This document shows positions 8,264 through 15,729 of a DNA stretch of 64,000 nt, one piece after another; the stretch's first letter is position 1, and the number at the start of each line of letters is the position of its first letter. The DNA lies in assembly GCF_000745475.1 (NCBI RefSeq), contig NZ_JQJJ01000010.1, positions 124,001 to 188,000 of the forward strand, in the 5' to 3' direction. A model generated the notes under the pieces. The model was not told the origin of the DNA and did not search any database. It worked only from the letters and a program-made list of their open reading frames with translations. A program made the translations under genes and the position numbers. This stretch comes from Allobosea sp. UNC402CLCol. Its GTDB lineage: Bacteria; Pseudomonadota; Alphaproteobacteria; Rhizobiales; Beijerinckiaceae.

Positions 8264-9094
8264 TCAGGCATGCGCGCCCGGATAATCGGCGTCGAGCACG
8301 AAGGGGTAGGGGCCGGGATAGCGTTCGACATAGGCCGTGTGGCTGACGAAGCCGGCGACCGGGTCGTAGCTGTGCAGGAGATAGGCCGGCGGCTCCATAT
8401 GGAAGGTCGCGGCGCCCTCCTCGGTCAGGTCGAGCGTGACCTGATGAGTGACCGAGGGGGCGATCTGGGCGAGGGTGCCGGCGAAACGCGTCACGATCGG
8501 GCGGTGGTGATGGCCGCACAGGATGCGCTCGACATTGGGATGGCGCGCGACGATGGCCGCGAATTCCTCGGCGCCCTCGAGCAGGCGGATGGCGTCCATG
8601 TGGCGGATGCCGCAATCGAAGGGCGGGTGGTGCATGAAGATCGCCACCGGACGCCCCTGTGCCTCGGTCAGCGCCTTGTCGAGGAAGGCGAGCCGCGTCC
8701 CGCAGAGCGCGCCGGCGCTCTGGCCCGGCAGCAGCGTGTCGATGCCGATCAAGCGCATCAGGCCGAGATCGGCGCAGAACTGGACGAAGCCGTCCTCGCG
8801 CAGGCTGCGCGGGTCGAAGCTCAGGCCGGCGAGCAGCGTCTCGCGGCGGTCGTGATTGCCGGGCACCAGCAGCACCGGCATCGGCAATCGGCGCAGCATG
8901 GCTTCCAGCAGCGCATATTCCTCCGGCAGGCCGCAATCGGTCAGGTCGCCGGTGATCACCACGAGATCGGGGCGCGGGCGCAGCGCCGCGATCGCGTCGA
9001 TGGCGCGCTCGGTCAGCGCATTGGTCTCGGAGACGCGATAGGCCGGCTTGCCGCGCGGGCGGATATGCAGGTCGGTGAGATGGGCGATGAGCAT
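8264..9094 (-). CDS. GpdQ-like glycerophosphodiester phosphodiesterase (class III metallophosphoesterase)
   Basis: The 276-residue cytosolic enzyme has the full dinuclear-metal signature: D8 and H10 (HLTDLHI), D50 (GD), N80-H81 (GNHD), H155-H156 (MHHPP), H195 and H197 (GHHH). Length, the RPRGKPAYR N-terminal segment and the overall pattern resemble Enterobacter GpdQ (274 aa), which cleaves glycerophosphodiesters. It is the last gene behind UgpA/E/B-like transporter genes, which supports hydrolysis of imported diesters. The alternative is a cyclic-AMP phosphodiesterase (CpdA), in the same superfamily. The start at 9094 gives the expected length; upstream frame residues come from the palindrome-containing spacer. 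Confidence 0.85.
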   Translation of the reverse strand: MLIAHLTDLHIRPRGKPAYRVSETNALTERAIDAIAALRPRPDLVVITGDLTDCGLPEEYALLEAMLRRLPMPVLLVPGNHDRRETLLAGLSFDPRSLREDGFVQFCADLGLMRLIGIDTLLPGQSAGALCGTRLAFLDKALTEAQGRPVAIFMHHPPFDCGIRHMDAIRLLEGAEEFAAIVARHPNVERILCGHHHRPIVTRFAGTLAQIAPSVTHQVTLDLTEEGAATFHMEPPAYLLHSYDPVAGFVSHTAYVERYPGPYPFVLDADYPGAHA

Positions 9095-9113
9095 GGGCGG
9101 TGTCCGGAATGCC

Positions 9114-9187
9114 GTCATGGCCGGGCCTGGGCCCGGCCATTTCAGGCGGAAGGTCAAAAGAAGGATGCCCGGGACAGGCCCGGGCAT
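9114..9187. repeat. Pair of GC-rich palindromes in the operon spacer
   Basis: There are two inverted repeats: GGCCGGGCC-tg-GGCCCGGCC within 9114-9140, and ATGCCCGGG-acagg-CCCGGGCAT at 9165-9187. They separate the UgpB-like gene from the downstream phosphodiesterase on the minus strand. They belong to the same broad repeat family as 6611-6702 and could protect the upstream mRNA end or partly terminate transcription. Confidence 0.7.
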
Positions 9188-9201
9188 GGCGCTATGCGCG
9201 A

Positions 9202-10533
9202 TCAGTTGCTGCCGGGCAGCTTCAGCGCGGTCTGCTCGACATAAGGCTTCATGATCTCGTCGGCGGCCTTCTGGGCGGCGACAAGCGCCTCCTTCGGCGA
9301 CTTCTTGCCGGAGAGGACATTGGCGAGCTCGTCCTCGACCGCCTTGCGGACCGGCACGGTCTTGTAGGTGGCGAACCACGGCCTGGCATAGGCGAGCTGG
9401 TCGACAGCAACCTTGGCGTCAGGGTTCTTGTCGAGGAAGGCCTTCATCTCGGGCAGTTCATAGGCCTGCATATTCGGCGCGAAATAGCCGGTGGCGCGGC
9501 TCCACCAGCCCGATTTCTCAGGGCTGGTCATCCAGTTGATCAGCGTCCAGGCGGCCTTGCGGCGCTCGCCCTCGACGCCTGTCGGAACCACCAGCGAGGC
9601 GCCGCCGATCGGAACCTGATTCTGCAGGTTCTTCGGCACGAAGGCGACCTTGAGCGGGAACTTGGCATTGCTGCGCACGAAGGTGAGCGAGCCGGTCGAA
9701 TGCAGCATCATCGAGGCCTGGCCGGAGAGGAAAGCGGTCGAGACCGCGCCGTTCTGCTGCACGCCGGGCTGCAGGACCTTGTTCTTGACGAGGTCGCTCC
9801 AGAAGGTCAGCGCGCCCAGCGTCGAGGGCTCGTCGTAATAGACCTCGCCGGCATAATCGACGTTGAACCAGCGCCCGCCATTGGAATAGGTCAGCGCCTG
9901 CAGCAGCCAGCCGCCGGTGTCGTATTGCGAGGGGATCGCGATACCCCAGCGCGTGACGCGGTCGCCCTCGCGCTTGGTCAGCTTCGCGGCGGCGGCGGCG
10001 AGCTCGGCCCAGTTCTTCGGCGGATTCTCGGGGTCGAGCCCGACTTCCTTGAAATGCTCGGCGTTGATGTAGAGGATCGGCGTCGAGTTGTGGAAGGGCA
10101 CGCCATAGACCGAGCGGTCGAGCACGGCATTGCCGGAGAGCGCCGGGAAGAACTGGCCCATGAACTGGTCGTTGCTCTTGCCGTCGGCCTTGATCAGCGT
10201 GTCGAGCGGCTGGATCTCGCCCTCGATCTGGAGGTCGCGCAGGAAGTTCGCGGACATGATCGAGACCGCCGGCGGCTTGCCGGCCTTCATCGCGGCGCGG
10301 GTCTTGATCAGGGTCTCGTCATAGGAGCCGGTATAGACCGGCGTCACCTTGATCGCCGGATGGCCCTCGTTGAACTCCTTGATCAGGGTGGCCATGTCGC
10401 GGGCGAGCTGCCCGTCGACGGGAACCGGGAAGAACAGCTCGATCTCGGTCGGGGACTGTCCGAAAGCCGGCGTCATTGCGAAGGTGGCGGCAAGCGCGGC
10501 GCCGGCGAGAAGGGAACGGCGGGTGGTCGTCAT
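9202..10533 (-). CDS. ugpB: UgpB-like periplasmic binding protein of a glycerol-3-phosphate/glycerophosphodiester ABC importer
   Basis: The 443-residue extracellular solute-binding protein (family 1) carries a signal peptide with RRSLLAG and cleavage after about residue 25 (FGQ). The core resembles UgpB: an F-x-P-V start, YTGSYDETL, then VPFHNSTPILYIN, GLDPENPPKNW and IGGASLVVPTG. Those positions match UgpB landmarks (the N-S-S/T-P-V-L-Y and G-L-D-P-E segments). It would capture sn-glycerol-3-phosphate or glycerophosphodiesters in the periplasm and hand them to the two permeases encoded just upstream. It follows ugpE by 11 bases and ends before a palindrome pair. Confidence 0.85.
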   Translation of the reverse strand: MTTTRRSLLAGAALAATFAMTPAFGQSPTEIELFFPVPVDGQLARDMATLIKEFNEGHPAIKVTPVYTGSYDETLIKTRAAMKAGKPPAVSIMSANFLRDLQIEGEIQPLDTLIKADGKSNDQFMGQFFPALSGNAVLDRSVYGVPFHNSTPILYINAEHFKEVGLDPENPPKNWAELAAAAAKLTKREGDRVTRWGIAIPSQYDTGGWLLQALTYSNGGRWFNVDYAGEVYYDEPSTLGALTFWSDLVKNKVLQPGVQQNGAVSTAFLSGQASMMLHSTGSLTFVRSNAKFPLKVAFVPKNLQNQVPIGGASLVVPTGVEGERRKAAWTLINWMTSPEKSGWWSRATGYFAPNMQAYELPEMKAFLDKNPDAKVAVDQLAYARPWFATYKTVPVRKAVEDELANVLSGKKSPKEALVAAQKAADEIMKPYVEQTALKLPGSN

Positions 10534-10544
10534 GGGGCAATCCT

Positions 10545-11378
10545 CTATTTGATGCCGGAGGAGACGAAGGAGTTGACGAAGGCGCGCTGGAACAGGACGA
10601 AGGCGAGGATCAGCGGCGCGCTGACGATGAGCGTGCCCGCCGCGATGACGCCCCAGGCCTGCGCGCCCTCGGCGCCACGGGTGAAGGTGGCGAGCCCGAC
10701 GGTGAGCGGGCGCAGATCGGGCGAATTGATCACCATCAGCGGCCAGAGGAACTCGTTCCAGTGGCTGGTGACCGAGACGATCGCGAAGGCGATCAGCGAG
10801 GGCTTGGCCAGCGGAAGGTAGATCAGGCGGATGCGCTGCCCGATGGAAGCGCCGTCGATCAGCGCGGCTTCCTCCAGCTCGCGCGGGATCGCGCGGAAGG
10901 CCTGCCGCATCAGGAAGGTGCCGAAGGCGGAGGCGAAATAGGGCGCCATCACGCCGAGCAGGCTGTCATAGAGGCCGAGCGAGGCAATCGTCACCAGATT
11001 GGGCACGATCAGCGCGACCGGCGCCAGCATGAGCTGCGTCAGGAACAGATAGAAACAGAAGCTGCGGCCGGGGAAGTCGATCCGCGCGAAGGCATAGCCC
11101 GCCAGCGTGATCGTGACGAACTGCACCGCCAGGATGCCGAAGCTGATGATCGCGGTGTTGAGGCCGTAGCGTGGGAAATCGGCGAGCCCCCAGGCCTCGG
11201 CGAAATTGGCGAGGCTCGGCACATAGTCCGGGATCAGCGCGGCCATGCCGGCGCCGGTGCTCTCCGGGTTGAAGGCCGCGACCAGCATCCAGAGGAACGG
11301 CACGGCCCAGAGCGCGGCGACCAGCAATGTCGCGCCATAGCCGAGCTTCGGCGAGATCTCGCGATTGGCGACGCTCAT
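10545..11378 (-). CDS. ugpE: UgpE-like ABC permease
   Basis: The 277-residue inner-membrane protein has six predicted membrane segments and belongs to the carbohydrate uptake (CUT1) permease family. The coupling loop for the ATPase is visible near residues 170-200 as RELEEAALIDGASIGQRIR (E-A-A-x-x-D-G). It pairs with the UgpA-like permease upstream, whose TGA overlaps this ATG by four bases. No ABC ATPase is encoded in the operon, so energy must come from an ATPase elsewhere (for example a UgpC/MsmK-type shared subunit). Confidence 0.88.
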   Translation of the reverse strand: MSVANREISPKLGYGATLLVAALWAVPFLWMLVAAFNPESTGAGMAALIPDYVPSLANFAEAWGLADFPRYGLNTAIISFGILAVQFVTITLAGYAFARIDFPGRSFCFYLFLTQLMLAPVALIVPNLVTIASLGLYDSLLGVMAPYFASAFGTFLMRQAFRAIPRELEEAALIDGASIGQRIRLIYLPLAKPSLIAFAIVSVTSHWNEFLWPLMVINSPDLRPLTVGLATFTRGAEGAQAWGVIAAGTLIVSAPLILAFVLFQRAFVNSFVSSGIK

Positions 11379-12310
11379 GATTCCGGCTCCCCGAAGGAGC
11401 GCTCGAGAGTGCGCAGCGAAGCCGCCGTCAGCGCCAGCAGGAGCCCGAGCATCGCCAGCGAGCCGGCGGCCGCCCGGCCCGGCTCATAATTCTCGACCGC
11501 CTGCTGGTAGACGTAGAACAGCAGCAGGTTGGTGGCGTCGGCCGGGCCGCCCTTGGTCAGCACGAAGACGTGGTCGACCTGCGTCACGACATTGGTCAGG
11601 CCGATGACGAGGACGAAGCCGATGGTGGGCTTGAGATAGGGCAGGGTGACATAGCGCAGGCGCTGCCAGGGATTGGCGCCTTCGAGGATCGCCGCCTCGT
11701 TGGCGTCCGCCGGAATCGCCTGCAACCCGGCGAGGAAGAACAGCATGTAGTAGCCGGCGTTCTTCCAGATCGTCAGCACCATGATCGACCAGAGCGCGAC
11801 ATCGGGGTCGCCGAGCCAGTTCGGGCCGGAGAGGGCGAGCTTGGCGAGGTAGTAGTCGAGAAGCCCGACATTGGGCAGGAACAGGAACAGGAAGATCGAG
11901 GCGGCGGCGACGAGCGGCAGCAGCACCGGCAGGAAGAACAGCGAACGCAGCACGGTGTTGATGCGGTTCGAGCGCGCCAGCGCCAGCGCGAAGCCCAGCG
12001 CCAGCACGAGGCTCGGCAGCACCGTGCCGAAGGCATAGATCAGATTGTTGACCAGCGCCTTGCGGAACGCGGGGTCAGCGACGAGATCGGCGAAGTTCTT
12101 CAGGCCGGTATAGACCTGCGGCCCGCCGACACGCTGCTGGCCGTGCAGCGACTGCCAGGTCAACTGGATGATCGGCCAGTAGGTGAACAGCGCCAGCAGC
12201 ACGAGCGAAGGCGCGAGCAGGCCGAAGGCGACGAGCGTCTTCCGGCGTGGGTGCCTGATCGCCAGGCGCCATGCCGGTGTCGGCTGGCTTGCGATGATGG
12301 TGTCGGCCAT
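11375..12310 (-). CDS. ugpA: UgpA-like ABC permease
   Basis: The 311-residue CUT1-type inner-membrane permease opens with a cytoplasmic N-terminus, then LVAFGLLAPSLVLLALFTYW as membrane segment 1. The EAA coupling loop ADANEAAILEGANPWQRLR sits near residues 205-225. It is first in the operon transcribed towards lower coordinates (permease, permease, binding protein, phosphodiesterase). The gap to the upstream acetyltransferase gene is 112 bases and likely holds the promoter. The substrate is inferred from the UgpB-like and GpdQ-like partners; either permease alone would only support a sugar-type importer. Confidence 0.87.
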   Translation of the reverse strand: MADTIIASQPTPAWRLAIRHPRRKTLVAFGLLAPSLVLLALFTYWPIIQLTWQSLHGQQRVGGPQVYTGLKNFADLVADPAFRKALVNNLIYAFGTVLPSLVLALGFALALARSNRINTVLRSLFFLPVLLPLVAAASIFLFLFLPNVGLLDYYLAKLALSGPNWLGDPDVALWSIMVLTIWKNAGYYMLFFLAGLQAIPADANEAAILEGANPWQRLRYVTLPYLKPTIGFVLVIGLTNVVTQVDHVFVLTKGGPADATNLLLFYVYQQAVENYEPGRAAAGSLAMLGLLLALTAASLRTLERSFGEPES

Positions 12311-12422
12311 GATGCGTCCCGTCTTGGGGCGCGGTCATGGCCGGGGTCGGTGACGGAGCCGTCACGGTGGGATGACAGCTCGGTGACGAACCCCGCATGT
12401 CGCGGGGTGCGCTGTCTATATT

Positions 12423-12950
12423 TCAGGCTGCCTTGCGCAGCGGCACAACACCTTCGGCCAGTTCGCCGGTCGCGATGAGCACGCCCTGCGCGCCATTGAG
12501 CGCGCCGTCGCGCAATTCGATGGCGAGGAAGCGCTCGCGCTCGACCGGGCCGGGCATGGCGAGGTCGCGGGTCAGCGCCGGATCGAAGCCGAAGCGGGCG
12601 TAATAGGATGCGTCGCCGACGAGGATGACCGCGCCATGGCCACGGCAAGCCGCGCGCCAGAGCGCCTCGCGCATCAGCATCTTGCCGAGGCCCTCGCCCT
12701 GAAGCTCGGGCTTCACCGCGAGCGGACCGAGCATGAGCGCCGGCACGCCATTGGCTTCGACATGCCAGAGTCGGACCGTGCCGACGATCTCGCCGTCCAG
12801 CTCGGCGGTCAGGGCGAGCCCTTCCGCCGACAAGCGGCCTTCGCGCAGGCGCTCGCTCGACTTGGCAGCGCGGCGTTCGCCGAGGCAACGGTCGAGCAGC
12901 GCCTCGCGGGCGGGAACATCGGCAGCGATTTCGTCGCGGATCCGGATCAT
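12423..12950 (-). CDS. GNAT family N-acetyltransferase (YhbS-like)
   Basis: The 175-residue cytosolic acetyltransferase carries the acetyl-CoA-binding signature in motif A (LAVKPELQGEGLGKMLMREA, Q/R-x-x-G-x-G/A) and the later YYARFGFDPAL segment typical of YhbS-like proteins. The acceptor substrate is unknown. I chose the ATG at 12950 because GGAGGT lies six bases upstream and the conserved domain starts directly; the longer frame adds an unrelated basic leader. The gene lies between ornithine decarboxylase and the ugp-like operon on the same strand, with no sign of tight coupling to either. Confidence 0.85.
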   Translation of the reverse strand: MIRIRDEIAADVPAREALLDRCLGERRAAKSSERLREGRLSAEGLALTAELDGEIVGTVRLWHVEANGVPALMLGPLAVKPELQGEGLGKMLMREALWRAACRGHGAVILVGDASYYARFGFDPALTRDLAMPGPVERERFLAIELRDGALNGAQGVLIATGELAEGVVPLRKAA

Positions 12951-13179
12951 GACGCACCTCCGGCCGGAGCGCCCGCTTCCTGGCGGGCCTTCCCGGCGCC
13001 GCGCGAACGCGGCCACAAGCAGAACAGGATGTGGGAAGAGGGGTCCGGCGGGAGCCACGCCCGCGCTCCATTCTGGAGACGCGGTCGCTCCGCCCGGATT
13101 TCGCTGGGCAGCCTGCCGTTTCGGACAGGGCGCTTCGCCGGACCCGATTGGTGAGGGAGGGCCGGTCAGCCCTCCCAGG

Positions 13180-14325
13180 TCAGATGACGTACTGCCTCAG
13201 CGGCGGGAAGCCGTTGAAGGCGACGGCCGAATAGGTCGTCGTATAGGCGCCCGTGCCCTCGATCAGCACCTTGTCGCCGATCTCCAGCGAGAAGGGCAGC
13301 ATGTACGGGGTCTTCTCGTACATGACGTCGACCGAGTCGCAGGTCGGGCCGGCGAGCACGCAGGGAACCGTCGTATCGCCATCGCGCTCCGTGCGGATGG
13401 GATAACGGATCGCCTCGTCCATCGTCTCGGCCAGGCCGTTGAACTTGCCGATGTCGAGATAGACCCAGCGGACCTTGTCGTCCTCGGCCTTCTTCGAGAT
13501 CAGCACGACCTCGGCCTCGATCAGGCCGGCTTCGCCGACCATGCCGCGGCCCGGCTCGATGATCGTCTCGGGCAGCTGGTTGCCGAAATGCTTCGACAGC
13601 GCCCGGAAGATCGCGTCGCCATAGGAGGGCACGCCCGGAATCGGCTTCAGGTAGCGCGCCGGGAAGCCGCCGCCGAGGTTGACCATCGACAGCGAGATGC
13701 CACGGGTGGCGCACTCCTTGAAGACCGCCGAGGCCGAGGCCAGGGCGGAATCCCAGGCGTTCACATTGGCCTGCTGCGAACCGACATGGAACGAGATGCC
13801 ATAGGCGGTCAGGCCCAGGCGATGGCCGTGCTCGAGCACATCCGCCGCCATCTCCGGCACGCAGCCGAACTTGCGCGAGAGCGGCCAGTCGGCGCCGGCA
13901 CCGTCGCAGAGGATGCGGCAGAAGATGCGCGCTTCCTTCGTGCCGGTCTTGTCCGCCGAGCGGGCGACCTTCTCGACCTCGGCCGTGCAGTCGACGGCGA
14001 AGAGGCGCACGCCGAGCTCCATGGCGCGCACGACGTCGCGCTCCTTCTTGATGGTGTTGCCGAAGGAGATGCGGTCGGCGGTGGCGCCGGCGGCGAGCGC
14101 GAGCTCGATCTCGACGACCGAGGCGCAGTCGAAGCAGGAGCCGAGCTTGGCGAGCAGGGCAAGCACCTCCGGCGCCGGGTTGGCCTTCACCGCGTAGAAG
14201 ACGCGGGTGTCGGGCAGCGCACGGGCGAAGGCGTGATAGTTCTCGCGCACGACATCGGTATCGATGACGACGCAGGGCCCGTCCTCGCGGCGGGTACGAA
14301 GAAACTCACGGATGCGGTCGGTCAT
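13180..14325 (-). CDS. odc: Ornithine/lysine decarboxylase (fold III, alanine-racemase type)
   Basis: The 381-residue PLP enzyme decarboxylates ornithine to putrescine (lysine to cadaverine is possible). The PLP lysine is K47 in VFYAVKANP. Other landmarks are H180 in GISFHVGSQ, the glycine loop LGGGFP (217-222), EPGRGMV (257-263) and the catalytic C329-D330 in GPTCDSVDVM. Size and motifs match the short eukaryote-like ODC group common in alphaproteobacteria, not the large fold-I SpeF/SpeC enzymes. The start at 14325 gives full family length. A leader of about 570 bases precedes it and is a candidate speF-type regulatory RNA. Confidence 0.93.
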   Translation of the reverse strand: MTDRIREFLRTRREDGPCVVIDTDVVRENYHAFARALPDTRVFYAVKANPAPEVLALLAKLGSCFDCASVVEIELALAAGATADRISFGNTIKKERDVVRAMELGVRLFAVDCTAEVEKVARSADKTGTKEARIFCRILCDGAGADWPLSRKFGCVPEMAADVLEHGHRLGLTAYGISFHVGSQQANVNAWDSALASASAVFKECATRGISLSMVNLGGGFPARYLKPIPGVPSYGDAIFRALSKHFGNQLPETIIEPGRGMVGEAGLIEAEVVLISKKAEDDKVRWVYLDIGKFNGLAETMDEAIRYPIRTERDGDTTVPCVLAGPTCDSVDVMYEKTPYMLPFSLEIGDKVLIEGTGAYTTTYSAVAFNGFPPLRQYVI

Positions 14326-14800
14326 GACGCGCGACTCCCCCGGCGCAAGCGGCGCCGATGCGATGTATCGCCGAATGAATCGCTGCCGTCGCGAGGCGCT
14401 GTGGAGACGCCGGCGACAGCGGACGAAACGTCCGGACCCGAAACACCGTTCGATTGGGGAAGACCCCGCACGGCCGGCAATGAAGGACAAGCCTCTTCGG
14501 TGTTGGCCTTTGGAGGACCAACGAGACCAAAAAAGCCCGCTCCGTCGTTGCTTTAAGCTGCGTCCCCCGTGGAGATTCGGGGTTCGCCGGTTTTGCCTCC
14601 GGCTGCTGGTCTGTGTCGGGGAACAATCTCCTTGCGGAGACTGGGAGGCGTGATTTGAGGGATGTCCATCCCCTCCATCCGTCCTCCAACCCCTGGCGGC
14701 TGTCCGGCCTCTTGTCCGGATGCCCACCGACCAGCACGCGGCCACAGGCACGTGCGAATTGGGTGAACGCGATATACGGATAGCGACCCCGGACCACAAG
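14326..14800 (-). ncRNA. Candidate speF-type 5' leader of the ornithine decarboxylase gene
   Basis: The region upstream of the decarboxylase has no supported gene. On the minus strand it carries several short hairpins (CTCC-GCAA-GGAG near 14630, CCGG-aggcaaaa-CCGG near 14600, further GC arms below 14520). Rfam has a conserved motif called speF upstream of alphaproteobacterial ornithine decarboxylase genes, and position, size and partner gene match. I cannot reproduce the consensus by eye, so the identity rests on context; the boundaries are approximate. Confidence 0.45.
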
Positions 14801-14894
14801 TGTTTTGTGAACCCGAAGCCGCATTTTTTTGCAGGGCGGATCTGCGCGCCTCCGGGAACGGGTTAACGGCGGAAAGCGCTGTGCCGGCTATGGG

Positions 14895-15455
14895 TTAGCC
14901 GCGCTTCTCGCAGAAGCGGATTCGATTGCCGAACGGGTCCGGCACCTGCAGGGTGCGCCCGCCCGGCGCATCCTCCTCGATGCCCGGCCGCGAATAGGTA
15001 TAGCGCTTTGCGATCAGCTCCGCATGGAGGGCGTCGATGCCGTCCATCCAGACGAAGACGGTCGAGCCGGGGCTGGCGTCGCCGTGATGCTCGGAGAGAT
15101 GGAGCTCGAGCCCGGAGCGCGAAACCTGCATATAGAGCGGCGTGTTCGGCCCGAAGCGATGGTCCCAGTCCATGCGGAAGCCGAGGAAGTCGAGATAGAA
15201 CTCCTTTGCCTTGGCTTCGTCGAAGATGCGCAGGATCGGGATGCCCATCCGCAGGCGCACGGCTTCGGCGGGCTTTTCGGCCGGCATGGCCGGCCCGGCC
15301 TCGCCGATCCTGGCCGCCAGCACGTTCCAGTCGTCATGGCCGAACTGGCGCGCCACGATCTCGAGGGTCTCGGAATGGGTCAGCTGAACCTGCCTGGCGG
15401 CCATGGCCTCGCGCAGGCTTTTCGCCATCAGCTTCGCGTCGCGGAAATCGCGCAT
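14895..15455 (-). CDS. Glyoxalase/bleomycin-resistance superfamily protein with an N-terminal helical domain
   Basis: The 186-residue protein has a helical domain of about 65 residues (FRDAKLMAKSLREAMAAR to DDWNVLAARI) followed by a vicinal oxygen chelate (VOC) domain: PILRIFDEAKAKEFYLDFLG, LELHLSEHHGD and the closing DPFGNRIRFCEKRG. The helical part with its D-D-W-N motif is found in a subset called glyoxalase superfamily proteins. The function is unknown; VOC members include metal-dependent lyases, dioxygenases and antibiotic-binding proteins. The start at 15455 follows AGAAGGATC. The longer open frame upstream has no domain and poor coding character. Confidence 0.82.
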   Translation of the reverse strand: MRDFRDAKLMAKSLREAMAARQVQLTHSETLEIVARQFGHDDWNVLAARIGEAGPAMPAEKPAEAVRLRMGIPILRIFDEAKAKEFYLDFLGFRMDWDHRFGPNTPLYMQVSRSGLELHLSEHHGDASPGSTVFVWMDGIDALHAELIAKRYTYSRPGIEEDAPGGRTLQVPDPFGNRIRFCEKRG

Positions 15456-15729
15456 CGTCGTGATCCTTCTCGTTCGGGACGGAAACGATCGGGGCTCGCC
15501 TTGCCGATATCCGTCCGCGGGGAGAGCGGGATCAGGACAGCGTCGTCTCAAGGGATGCGTTCACCATGCCCAAGGGGCGCGAGCGGCTGGCCGCATCCGG
15601 CCGGGGGCAAAGGTTGCCATCTCTTCATGTCTTGTCAATCGCGCTGCCCTAGACCGGCCCCATTTCATGGCGTTAAGTCGCTGGCGCAGGCGCCTCCGCG
15701 ACAACCGGTACCCAGTAGACGGACGAGAG

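Noticed and set aside
9100..10821. A 573-codon plus-strand frame across the ugpB-like gene
   Set aside because: It is antisense to a well-supported binding-protein gene with a signal peptide, and no domain is visible in it.
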